Source of the DNA: VAZQ01 sp035263865
GTDB lineage: Bacteria > Pseudomonadota > Alphaproteobacteria > Rhizobiales > Xanthobacteraceae
Assembly: GCA_035263865.1 (NCBI GenBank)
Contig: DATFQX010000130.1
Coordinates: 19,609 to 83,608 of the forward strand
Direction of reading: 5' to 3'
DNA length: 64,000 nt
Under the pieces are notes generated by a model. That model saw only the letters and a list, made by a program, of their open reading frames with translations, ran no database searches and was not told the origin of the DNA. Below, one piece after another: positions 52,854-60,914 of the stretch. Within the stretch, counting starts at the first letter, position 1, and the number at the start of each line of letters is the position of its first letter. The translations under genes were made by a program, and so were the position numbers.

Positions 52854-52994
52854 CGCGTTTGTTGCGCGTTCCGGCGGGCATTGTTCGGCTCCATGCGCCG
52901 GCGCAAAATGTCTCGATCGCAACCGTGCCGCGGGCCCGCGACGGGGTTCAACGACGCGAACCCAGCCGCAACCTGTCAAGAGAGGGAGGAGTCC

Positions 52995-53984
52995 ATGAGC
53001 AAACCGACACGCCGACATCTACTTGCGGGAGCAGCGGCCGCTGCCGCGGTGCCGGCCGTTGCCGTCCCGCGCGCGCAGGCCGCAGCCCCGCTCGCCGAGA
53101 AGCAGAACCCGGGCTGGTATCGCTATAAGGTCGGCGGCTTCGAGGTCACGGTCGTGACCGACGGCATGACCACCGCTGCGCTCGCAGACAACTACGTCGG
53201 TAACGCCTCCAAGAGCGACGTCAACGCGACGCTGGTCGCAAACCATCTGCCGCCCGATAAGGTTACGCACTCCTATAGCCCCGTGGTCGTCAACACCGGC
53301 TCAAAACTCGTTGCTATCGACACCGGGCTCGGACTCGGCATGTATCAGCAGGGCAAGGGCGCAGTCGGCCAATACCACACCAATCTCGCCGCGGCCGGTA
53401 TCGATCCCAAGAATGTCGACGCGGTGATCATTTCCCACTTCCATGCCGATCACATCAACCGCCTGCTCGGCCCCGATAACAAGCTCGCGTTCCCGAACGC
53501 GGAGCTGCTGGTGCCGGCCGCGGAGTGGGCGTTCTGGATGGACGAGAGCAATGCGGGCCGCTTCCCCGAACCGATCAAGGGCCAGTTCGGCAACGTCAAG
53601 CGCGTGTTCGGCGCGCTGGGCAACAAAGCGACGCACTACCAGGCCGGGAAGGAACTAGCGCCGGGGATTACGGCGATGGCGACACCGGGGCACACGCCGG
53701 GACACACGTCCTTCGTCGTCGCCTCGGGCAATGACAAGGTCCTGCTCCAAATCGACGTCACCGCCGCGGCGGTCAGCCTGTTCCTGAACCATCCCGAGTG
53801 GAAATTGGCGTTCGATACCGACGGACCGGTGGCGGAGCAGACCCGCCACAAGGTCTACGACATGGCCATTGCCGACAACATGCTGATCCAGGGATACCAT
53901 TTCCCGTTCCCGGGCCGCGGCTATGTGGAGAAGGCGGGCTCGGGCTATCGGCTCGTGCCGGCGGCGTGGAGTTCGACGATCTGA
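52995..53984 (+). CDS. Tat-exported MBL-fold metallo-hydrolase
   Basis: This 329-residue protein begins with a twin-arginine-type signal (TRRHLLAGAAAAAAVPAVAV) and has the zinc motif HFHADH at H148, H150, D152 and H153, then H233 and H237 in TPGHTPGHT and a late histidine in GYHFPF. The ATG follows a GGGAGGAG site. It resembles quorum-quenching-lactonase and similar MBL-fold proteins. The usual GD before the bridging aspartate reads QID, a small change. It acts in the periplasm; substrate unknown. Confidence 0.88.
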   Translation: MSKPTRRHLLAGAAAAAAVPAVAVPRAQAAAPLAEKQNPGWYRYKVGGFEVTVVTDGMTTAALADNYVGNASKSDVNATLVANHLPPDKVTHSYSPVVVNTGSKLVAIDTGLGLGMYQQGKGAVGQYHTNLAAAGIDPKNVDAVIISHFHADHINRLLGPDNKLAFPNAELLVPAAEWAFWMDESNAGRFPEPIKGQFGNVKRVFGALGNKATHYQAGKELAPGITAMATPGHTPGHTSFVVASGNDKVLLQIDVTAAAVSLFLNHPEWKLAFDTDGPVAEQTRHKVYDMAIADNMLIQGYHFPFPGRGYVEKAGSGYRLVPAAWSSTI

Positions 53985-54004
53985 CGATTCGCTGAATGAG
54001 GAAG

Positions 54005-54037
54005 GCGCGGGCCGCTGCCGTGGCGGCCCGCGCTTTT
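54005..54037 (+). terminator. Intrinsic terminator after the MBL-fold gene
   Basis: An 11-base-pair GC-rich stem (54005-54015 with 54023-54033) closes a seven-base loop and is followed directly by TTTT. It ends transcription 20 bases after the stop codon. Confidence 0.82.
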
Positions 54038-54122
54038 CGATCGCCTGGACTCGTCATGCGCGGGCAGAAGCGCATCGAAGACGCGCGTGAACGCGCTTAA
54101 GCCCCGCGCATCCATCGTCTTT

Positions 54123-54171
54123 GCAAAAAGCCTTTTGCGAAGCGGATGGATTGTCGGGTCAAGCCCGGCAA
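54123..54171. repeat. Short palindromes between convergent genes
   Basis: GCAAAA/TTTTGC (54123-54138) forms a small hairpin, and TTGTCGGGTCAAGCCCGGCAA (54151-54171) an interrupted stem, of a sequence type often found between genes in this group. They lie between the MBL gene and the convergent BNR gene. Confidence 0.55.
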
Positions 54172-54208
54172 TGACGGCGGATAGGTCAGTGTCAACGGCC
54201 GCTGGTCA

Positions 54209-55315
54209 TCACGCGAAGCACACGGCATAGACCGGGGGCAGCGTGTGCGTGACGCAGGCCCAGCTGTCGCCTTGATCCTCGCTCACCCACAGCCCGCCGG
54301 TCGTCGAGCCGAAGGCGAGCCGCTCGCCCGCCTCGTCGAGCGCCAGCGCATGCCGATAGACGACGTCATAGGCGTGTGACTGCGGCAGGCCCTTGGTGAG
54401 GACGTCAAAACTTTTGCCGCCGTCGCGCGTGCGCGTCACGATGAGCTTACCCTCGCGCGGGATGCGTTTCTCGTCCTTGATCTCCGGGACGAACCACGCG
54501 GTGTCGGGCTCGCGCGGATGCACGACGACCGGGAAGCCGAAGGTCGAGGGCTCGACGCCGGTGATCTCCTTGAAGGTCTTGCCCTCGTCGGAGGAGACGA
54601 AGATGCCGTTGTGGTGCTGCACCCACATGCGCTGGGGCGCCGCACGGCATTGCGCGAGGCAATGCACGTCCTGGGCGATGGGATCGTGAGTCTGCTCGGG
54701 CGGGGCGTACTCGGCGCGCATGCCTTCGCCGCGCAAGCTCCAGCTCGCGCCCGCATCCTCGGTGAACCAGATGCCGCCGGTCGACACCGCAATCCACACG
54801 CGCTTGGAATTGCGCGGATCGACGCAGACCGAATGGATGCCGGGCAGGTCGGCGCCGCCGCCCATCCACTGCTTGCGCTTGGGATGGTCCCAGAGCGAAC
54901 GGACCATGTCCCAGCTCTTCCCATGATTGATCGAGCGGAAGAGCCCGCCCGGCAGCGTTCCGCACCAAATGACGCCGGGTTCATCGGCACCGCCCGGCTC
55001 GAGCGCCCAGATGCGCGCCGTGCTCCAATTAAGCGGCCGGCCCCACATGTCGTTCTCCTCGTAGCCTTCGGGCTTGGGCGGATATGCCGGCGCGGCGATC
55101 TCCTCCCAGCCGTTGCCCGTCGAGCGATGCATCTTGACGCCGAAATGGCCGTGGTCGAGCGCCGCGTAGCGCAGCCCGTCGCGGGGGTCCTTGAGCGTGA
55201 GGGTGACGTTGTCGCCCAGGAAATCGACCCCCGCGATCTGCCACTCGCTGCCCTTGCGCGCGACCGTGAACAGACCTTTGCGGGTCGAAACGAGAAGCGT
55301 GTCACTCATCATCAA
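54209..55315 (-). CDS. BNR/WD40-like beta-propeller protein of unknown function
   Basis: This 368-residue protein contains repeated sialidase-type BNR elements (for example NHGKSWD, EDAGASW, DEGKTFK, DGGKSFD and EDQGDSW), which form a beta-propeller. It has no signal peptide and is predicted cytoplasmic. Database-style names such as exo-alpha-sialidase rest on the repeats only; the catalytic arginine triad is not apparent. It overlaps the MoaD-like gene by four bases, and the two appear to be a functional pair of unknown role. Confidence 0.8.
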   Translation of the reverse strand: MMMSDTLLVSTRKGLFTVARKGSEWQIAGVDFLGDNVTLTLKDPRDGLRYAALDHGHFGVKMHRSTGNGWEEIAAPAYPPKPEGYEENDMWGRPLNWSTARIWALEPGGADEPGVIWCGTLPGGLFRSINHGKSWDMVRSLWDHPKRKQWMGGGADLPGIHSVCVDPRNSKRVWIAVSTGGIWFTEDAGASWSLRGEGMRAEYAPPEQTHDPIAQDVHCLAQCRAAPQRMWVQHHNGIFVSSDEGKTFKEITGVEPSTFGFPVVVHPREPDTAWFVPEIKDEKRIPREGKLIVTRTRDGGKSFDVLTKGLPQSHAYDVVYRHALALDEAGERLAFGSTTGGLWVSEDQGDSWACVTHTLPPVYAVCFA

Positions 55316-55581
55316 CCTCCTGACAGGGCTTGAAACACATAGACGGTGCTGGACTCGCTCACGGCATCGGTCAGCCGCGCGCGGTCGCGGATCATGCGGC
55401 CGTCGACGAAGATGGTCATGTGCTTGCGCAGGCTGGCCTGGTCGTCGAGCACGTAGCCGCGCGCCTGCGGATGCTCCGCAAACACCGCATCGAGCACATC
55501 GCGCACGGTGCGGCCGGAAGCTTGCGCCTCGGGCAAAGCCACGTGGCGCTGAATGTTGGGCGTGAAGACGACCTTGGCCAT
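55312..55581 (-). CDS. MoaD/ThiS-family ubiquitin-fold protein
   Basis: This 89-residue protein has the beta-grasp fold pattern of MoaD and ThiS and ends in the diagnostic ALSGG, so the C-terminal diglycine is available for adenylation and sulfur or protein transfer. It is the first gene of a pair with the BNR-repeat protein, whose ATG overlaps its TGA. No MoaE, MoeB or ThiF gene is nearby, so the partner enzyme is not evident. A molybdopterin role is possible but the association with the BNR gene suggests something else. Confidence 0.85.
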   Translation of the reverse strand: MAKVVFTPNIQRHVALPEAQASGRTVRDVLDAVFAEHPQARGYVLDDQASLRKHMTIFVDGRMIRDRARLTDAVSESSTVYVFQALSGG

Positions 55582-55775
55582 TGACTGGGTTCTCTCGGAC
55601 GGCCCGCGCGTGTTCCGTTCAGATTGACTCGCGGCGATCAGCGCGGCCGCGCATGTTGCGGGACTCCGCGTCTTTTTTGGGGCTTGCTTATATCAAGTCG
55701 GAATCGCCACCGGAATCACCCGCTTTCGCAGGCAATCACACGGAAATCCAAAAGTTCCAAAAAAATCAGCGCACA

Positions 55776-56750
55776 TCACCGCCGCAGACGCGCACCGACA
55801 TCGCTTCCGGGCGGGCCGCGTCTGAGCACCGCCGTGTGCGCCTCGGTGGTCGCGATCCAAATACCAAGAAATACCGCGACCAAACCCACGATAAGGTTCG
55901 CGGTGATTGGCTCGTCGACCAACCAAGTGGCGAGCAGCGCGGCGGCAATCGGATTTACCGTCATGGTATTCGCCACGCGCGTCGGCGTTGCTCGCTCGAG
56001 CGCGAGCACCCAGAGAATGAATGCCAGCGCTCCCCCGCCGATTCCGAGGTAAGCACCGGCAATCCATTGCAGGGCGCCAAAACCGCTCAGGACCGAGATT
56101 CGATTGGTGGCAAGGCCAGCCAGGACAAGCGCCGCCGCGCCGAATCCCATGCCGACGGTGAGGAAACCGAGCGCACTCGATCCCTGCATGAGCGGCCGCG
56201 ACAAGACATTATAGAAGGCCATGCAGAGCACCGCGCCGACCATGATCAATTCACCGCGCCACGCTCCGGGCGGCGCTGCGGAAAGGCCCGACGCAAGCGC
56301 CGCAAAAACGCCCAGCATGGCAATGCCGACGCCTGCCGACTTGCGCACGGTCAGCGGCTCGGCGCCCAGCAGCGCCCCGACCAACATCGTCTGTAGCGGC
56401 AACGTCGAGAGCGCAAGGCTGGCGCGAGCCGCGGTCGTATAGGCAACCGCGACGTTGTACAAAATGAAAAACAGTCCGAAGAAACTAATGCCCAATGCGG
56501 CGACGGCAGGCCAATCGCGACGCGCGGGCCATCGCACGCGCAGAAGCAGTGCGACCGGCAGCACGCACACAAAACCGATGCTCCATCGCAGAATGGCGAG
56601 CGTGAGCGGATCGGCATCACCGACCAGATAGCGCGTGACCGCCGCAGCCGTTCCGCCAAGTGCGCTCGAGACGATCGCGATCAGGACACCAAGTCCCAAT
56701 CCCACCTCCTGCCGTGTCGAAAAGGAACGTGGCATTTTCCCGCCGCGCAC
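55776..56750 (-). CDS. DMT/EamA family transporter
   Basis: This 324-residue membrane protein has about ten hydrophobic helices in two EamA repeats, for example LGVLIAIVSSALGGTAAAVT near the start and AYLGIGGGALAFILWVLALE in the second half. Such proteins export amino acids or metabolites. A preferred start may be the second methionine (MPRSFSTRQEV). It stands alone between the MoaD-BNR pair and the DHFR-like gene. Substrate cannot be predicted. Confidence 0.88.
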   Translation of the reverse strand: MRGGKMPRSFSTRQEVGLGLGVLIAIVSSALGGTAAAVTRYLVGDADPLTLAILRWSIGFVCVLPVALLLRVRWPARRDWPAVAALGISFFGLFFILYNVAVAYTTAARASLALSTLPLQTMLVGALLGAEPLTVRKSAGVGIAMLGVFAALASGLSAAPPGAWRGELIMVGAVLCMAFYNVLSRPLMQGSSALGFLTVGMGFGAAALVLAGLATNRISVLSGFGALQWIAGAYLGIGGGALAFILWVLALERATPTRVANTMTVNPIAAALLATWLVDEPITANLIVGLVAVFLGIWIATTEAHTAVLRRGPPGSDVGARLRR

Positions 56751-56904
56751 CGATTCTGCAACTACCTAGAGCGTGTGCTCATAACGCGGCATTGACCGAA
56801 TGTCCGCTGTTGCGGCGAACCGGACCTGCCGGGATGGCGGAATGACGCAAATGACCCCAAGCGGACCTGACGCGCCGGCGCAGTCCGTCGGGCGAGTTGC
56901 GTGA

Positions 56905-56952
56905 TTAGGCGGGAACGTAGGTCAGTCTAATCGCGTCCTCGCCAATTCTTGG
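56905..56952 (-). other. C-terminal remnant of the DHFR-like protein after an in-frame stop
   Basis: Past the TGA at 56953-56955 the same frame continues for 15 codons, PRIGEDAIRLTYVPA, before a TAA. This is the normal C-terminus of RibD-type dihydrofolate reductase family proteins, so the TGA interrupts a longer gene. Confidence 0.6.
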
Positions 56953-57429
56953 TCAAAGGCGGAGGGGCGGCTGAGGGCCGGCGAAGAATGGCTTGCCGCG
57001 ACCAAGCACGACGGGACGGAAATAGAGTCGATACTCATCAATGAGACCAAGGTCGGTTAGGCATCGTGCTAGTTCTGGTCCGGCAACTTGAATCTCCCCA
57101 ACGAGCTGAGCCTTCAGCCCACGTATCACTGCCTCGATGTCACCCTCGACGAGTGTGGCGTTGGGACCGACCGACTTCAACGAGCGCGACACGACCCACT
57201 TCGGTTGCTTCCGCCACGCCGCTGCGAAGTCGTATAGCTCCGGGGTCCAATCAGGATGATCTTCGTCCCAATAGCGCATCGCCTCGTACATGCGGCGACC
57301 ATACACACTGCCGGTCAGGTCACGCACTTGCTCGATGAAGTGGCGAAAGAGCGCAGGACCGGGCACAAATTCCTGGTGGTCGACGTAGCCGTCCAGGGAC
57401 ACGTTCAATCCGAAGACGAACTTTGCCAT
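56953..57429 (-). CDS. Dihydrofolate reductase family (RibD C-terminal domain) protein, C-terminally shortened
   Basis: From ATG 57429 (MAKFVFGLNVSLDGYVD) this gene encodes 158 residues of the RibD-C/DHFR-like fold, with GSVYGRRMYEAM, a PKWVVSRSLKSVG strand and VVLGRGKPFFAGPQPPLRL at the end. The family usually continues about 16-20 residues further. The missing end is encoded downstream in frame after a TGA, with what looks like a small deletion of two codons. The fold may survive or the gene may be inactive. Substrate of such proteins is usually unknown. Confidence 0.75.
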   Translation of the reverse strand: MAKFVFGLNVSLDGYVDHQEFVPGPALFRHFIEQVRDLTGSVYGRRMYEAMRYWDEDHPDWTPELYDFAAAWRKQPKWVVSRSLKSVGPNATLVEGDIEAVIRGLKAQLVGEIQVAGPELARCLTDLGLIDEYRLYFRPVVLGRGKPFFAGPQPPLRL

Positions 57430-57757
57430 GCTGCAAAATCTCCACCCCAGATTTTTTAACATAGTGCCGCTTTGACGGTGTGACAAATAACCAGAGGTCC
57501 GTTGACGCCCATTCCGGTCAGCTAGGCTGTGCGGCCGAACGACTGCTCCTGGCACATCGCGTCAATTCGCGGCAACGCAGCGCCTCGGTCGCTTTGGGAG
57601 CGAAGCGGACATTGACTAGTCGGGCGTACAGAAATCGAATTCATGAGTACACGCCCTAATGCGGCGAGAACACTGCGCAGTCGCCTGTCCAATCAGGCTC
57701 GACGGTCACTTGAGCCATGCACACGCCGGCGCCGAGTCATGGCTTACACGCCCCTCC
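57430..57757. other. Gene-free stretch with short inverted repeats
   Basis: No convincing coding sequence is seen. It holds AGCGGACATT at 57604-57613, whose inverse is at 56799-56808 on the other side of the DHFR-like gene, and an inverted repeat GGGCGT (57622-57627) with ACGCCC (57651-57656). These may be remains of an intergenic repeat family. Confidence 0.5.
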
Positions 57758-58744
57758 CTACTCCGGCTGAATGCCGATTGCAGGAATGATTGCGCCCCAA
57801 TAGTCGACCTCGCGGGCGATGAGGGCTGCGAATTCCGCCGGCGTGCAGGTCATGGCGTGCAGGCCCTGCAGCTTCATCTTGGCGATGATATCGGGCGTTT
57901 TCAGCGCCGCCACCGCCACCGCATTGAGCTTATCGATGGTCGGCGCCGGCGTGCCGGCAGGTGCGAGCAGGCCGTTCCAGCCGATATTGATGACGCCGGG
58001 AATGGTCTCGTCGATCGTGGGCTTGTCCGGCAGTTCGGGCAGGCGGGTCTTCTCGGCGACGGCGATGATGCGGATCAAGCCGGCCTGCGCCTGCGGCAAC
58101 GCGGTCGGCAAGGTGTTGAAAGACACCTTCACGTTGCCGGCGATGAGGTCCTGCATCAACGGCGCGCCGCCGCGATAGGGGACGTGCACCATCTCGATTC
58201 CGGTTTTCTGCTTGATCAACTCGCCCATGATGTGGTGCATCGTGCCGATGCCGGCGCTGCCATAGGCGAGCGTGGCGGCATTCTTTTTCGCGTAATCGAT
58301 GAGTTCGCTCACGTTGTGTACCGGCAAGGATGGATGCACGGAGAGCACGAGAGCGACGTCCGAGATCAGCGTAATCGGGGCAAACGCCGTCCTTGGGTCG
58401 AACGGAAAGTTTTTCTGCAAAAACTTGTTCGTAATCAGCGCCGAGTTGACCGAGAGAAGCAGCGTGTAGCCATCGGGCTTGGCACCGGCGGCAGCCGCGG
58501 CTCCGGTGGTGCCGCCGGCGCCGCCGCGATTGTCGATGATGATATTCTGCCCGAGCGCCTCGCTCAGCGGCTCGCGCAGGATGCGCGCCGTGGCATCGGT
58601 CGAGCCGCCGGGCGGGAAGTTGACGATAAGCGTGATGGCACGGCTGGGATAATCCTGTGCCGGCGCGGCAAGGGGCGCCACAATCGCCGCTGCGGCGCCG
58701 CCGAGAGCCAGGATGAAGTCGCGCCGTCTCATCGGCTCATGCAC
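57758..58744 (-). CDS. Bug/TctC family periplasmic solute receptor
   Basis: This 328-residue protein has a signal beginning MRRRDFILALGGAAAAIVAP (a later in-frame methionine, four codons downstream of the first) and a mature start QDYPSRAITLIVNFPPGG. The fold motifs IIIDNRGGAGGTTGAAAAAG and PYRGGAPLMQDLIAGNVKV are clear. It lies 18 bases after the cupin gene on the same strand, so the two are likely cotranscribed. A second Bug gene is transcribed in the opposite direction from the same promoter region. Confidence 0.92.
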   Translation of the reverse strand: MHEPMRRRDFILALGGAAAAIVAPLAAPAQDYPSRAITLIVNFPPGGSTDATARILREPLSEALGQNIIIDNRGGAGGTTGAAAAAGAKPDGYTLLLSVNSALITNKFLQKNFPFDPRTAFAPITLISDVALVLSVHPSLPVHNVSELIDYAKKNAATLAYGSAGIGTMHHIMGELIKQKTGIEMVHVPYRGGAPLMQDLIAGNVKVSFNTLPTALPQAQAGLIRIIAVAEKTRLPELPDKPTIDETIPGVINIGWNGLLAPAGTPAPTIDKLNAVAVAALKTPDIIAKMKLQGLHAMTCTPAEFAALIAREVDYWGAIIPAIGIQPE

Positions 58745-58762
58745 TCAGGCCCCGGCTAGCAT

Positions 58763-59134
58763 TTAAGCATGCTCGAGCAGAACCTTCTTGAGCGCCGCCG
58801 TGGGCTTGAGGAAGAACACGAGCATGGTGCAGCCCTTGGGCGCGATCGGCGCGTGGCGGCTTCCCTTGGCGCGGATGACGAAATTGCCGGCGGTGCATTC
58901 GCCCTCGTCGTCGCGCAGCGAACCTTCGAGCACGAAGGTTTGCTCCAGATCCTCGTGCACGTGCGGCGGAATGCCGGCGCCGGGCTCGAGCTTTGCGAGA
59001 ATGGTCAGCATGTCGCTCTGCGGATCGTGATAAATGACCTTCATCTTGCTGCCCGGCGCGGTCGCGATCCATGGCAACGATTCGGTCTCGATGAAGCGCG
59101 AGGCAAGCGCGCCGAGCTGGGATACTTGCGCCAT
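58763..59134 (-). CDS. Single-domain cupin protein
   Basis: This 123-residue protein has one cupin barrel with a metal-site motif in PPHVHEDLEQTFVLEG and a second-strand GSRHAPIAPKG. It starts at 59134, with GGAGGA ten bases upstream on the minus strand. It resembles small ChrR- or anti-sigma-type cupins but has no zinc-binding extension. It is placed with the Bug receptor genes, which suggests a dioxygenase, isomerase or sensing role for the transported molecule. Confidence 0.82.
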   Translation of the reverse strand: MAQVSQLGALASRFIETESLPWIATAPGSKMKVIYHDPQSDMLTILAKLEPGAGIPPHVHEDLEQTFVLEGSLRDDEGECTAGNFVIRAKGSRHAPIAPKGCTMLVFFLKPTAALKKVLLEHA

Positions 59135-59216
59135 GATGTCGTCCTCCGATAACTCCTCTCGGGTCAGCCTACGCGCCGGACCCGAGGCGGTCCACTGCTT
59201 CGTGGGGAGTTGGCCT

Positions 59217-60185
59217 TTGCACAAACTCATTGTGCTTGCGCTCGGCACTTTCGTATGGGCGAGCCTCGTCCTGCCCGCCGGCCACGCGCGCTCGGAGGGC
59301 GGAAGGCCGATCCGGGTCATCATTTCGGTTCCGCCCGGGGGCAGCATCGACCATATGGTTCGCGTGCTGGCCGACCACATTTCCATCACCAAAGGCCAAT
59401 CGATCATCATCGAGAGCAGGCCCGGCGCCGGTGGCGTCATCGCCGCGGAAGCGGTGGCGCGCGCGGCGCCGGACGGCAGCACGCTGCTTGTCAACAACAA
59501 CGGCATGATCATCAGCGCAATCTTGCGCAAGGTGAATTACGACCCGCGCGCAAGCTTCGAGCCGATCTGCTATCTCGTGACGACGCCGCAGATCATCGCC
59601 GTCAACGGCGCGTCGCCCTATCGCACGCTCGCCGAACTCGTGACGGCGGCGCGGGAAAAGCCGGGTGAGCTCTCGATCGCCAGCGTCGGCCCCAACACGA
59701 CCCAGCATATTGGGATCGAGCGGTTCAAGCGGCTGGCGGGCGCCAATTTGACCTACGTCCCCTATCCGGGCGGCGCGCCGACGGTCAGCGCGCTGCTCGG
59801 GGCGCACGTGAACTCCGCTGTGCTGAACTGGTCGGAAATCGGCGAGCAATTGATCGCGGGCAAGGCGCGCGCGCTTGCGACCATGGCGCTCAAGCGGATC
59901 GAGCCGCTGCCCGATCTGCCCACGGTTGCCGAATCCGGCTACCCCGATTTCGAAACCGACGTGTGGTTCGGCCTGGTCGCGCCCGCAAAAACGCCGAAAG
60001 AAACGGTCGCGCAGCTCATCGACGCCTTCAGCGCGGCGCTTCTCGCCCCGGAGGTCAAGGCGAAGCTTACCGCGCAGGCACTCTATCCCAGCCCGAAATG
60101 CGGCGCCGAGTTCGACGCCCATATTGCCCGGCAGGCCGATCTCTACGGGCGACTGATCCGCGAGCTGAACATCAAGACGGAATAG
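59217..60185 (+). CDS. Bug/TctC family periplasmic solute receptor
   Basis: This 322-residue protein is read from a TTG at 59217 with GGGGAG eight bases upstream, giving a signal peptide LHKLIVLALGTFVWASLVLPA. Longer in-frame ATG starts would add residues antisense to the cupin promoter and are less likely. The mature part has PIRVIISVPPGGSIDHMV, SRPGAGGVIAAEAV and YPGGAPTVSALLGAHV. It is divergent from the cupin-Bug pair, so two paralogous receptors share one control region. Confidence 0.87.
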   Translation: MHKLIVLALGTFVWASLVLPAGHARSEGGRPIRVIISVPPGGSIDHMVRVLADHISITKGQSIIIESRPGAGGVIAAEAVARAAPDGSTLLVNNNGMIISAILRKVNYDPRASFEPICYLVTTPQIIAVNGASPYRTLAELVTAAREKPGELSIASVGPNTTQHIGIERFKRLAGANLTYVPYPGGAPTVSALLGAHVNSAVLNWSEIGEQLIAGKARALATMALKRIEPLPDLPTVAESGYPDFETDVWFGLVAPAKTPKETVAQLIDAFSAALLAPEVKAKLTAQALYPSPKCGAEFDAHIARQADLYGRLIRELNIKTE

Positions 60186-60243
60186 CGGTGCTCGAGCAAG
60201 CGCAACCAAATTGCTGGTGAATGAACGGCGCCCGCCTTACCCG

Positions 60244-60708
60244 TCATTCATCGCCGGCAGGAAGGTTCCAGCGCATATAGATGCGATCGAATCCCTTCTC
60301 CACGGCGCGATGCGTCTCAATAAATCCCATATGGGCGTACATGGACAAATTCTCGGTCATTGCCGCGTTGGTGTAGAGCCGGATCGCCGGCAAGTGGCGG
60401 CGCTTGGCCTCATGCGCGGCATGCGCCATCAGCTTGCGGCCTAGGCCGTTACCCTGCCGCGCCGGGTCAACCGCAATGTTGTCGACGAAGTAGGCGTCCG
60501 TTTCAGGCCAGCCAACCATGTAGCCGTCGACCGCTCCAGCCGTCTCGATCACCACGACGTGGCCGGCCGCCATATGCCCGGCAAAGTCGGCCACCATCGG
60601 CGCTGGCTCGCGCCCGATGCGCGGCACGTATTTGGCGTAGGCGGCACGTGCGATCGCGCCGATGCGAGCCGTGTCATCTGCGGTCGCTCTGCGGATCAGC
60701 GGAGGCAT
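60244..60708 (-). CDS. GNAT family N-acetyltransferase
   Basis: This 154-residue protein (start MPPLIRRATADD) contains the acetyl-CoA binding segment NIAVDPARQGNGLGRKLMAHA and the following LYTNAAMTENLSMYAHMGF, the motif A and B of GNAT enzymes. It is convergent with the preceding Bug gene and divergent from the ABC transporter operon. The acceptor could be an amine or an antibiotic-like compound; there is no indication from neighbours. Confidence 0.88.
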   Translation of the reverse strand: MPPLIRRATADDTARIGAIARAAYAKYVPRIGREPAPMVADFAGHMAAGHVVVIETAGAVDGYMVGWPETDAYFVDNIAVDPARQGNGLGRKLMAHAAHEAKRRHLPAIRLYTNAAMTENLSMYAHMGFIETHRAVEKGFDRIYMRWNLPAGDE

Positions 60709-60914
60709 GCGCAAAGCATAGCCAAGAATGAGCCGTGAGCGCACGATTCCGCCGCCGGGTGAGAATTGCGACCAAACGGGAATTGAAATTGCGTCCATAA
60801 TCCCGTCCTATTGGCAGCCCCGGTTGCTGCAGGGGAGCGCGGCGTCGCCGGAAGCAAACCCTAAAGAGCCCTCGGGCCGGGGCCACCCGCAAAGGGCCGA
60901 ATAGAGGAGCGTCC

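Noticed and set aside
54209..55315. Genuine exo-alpha-sialidase
   Set aside because: BNR repeats are present but there is no export signal, and the arginine triad expected of sialidases is not apparent.
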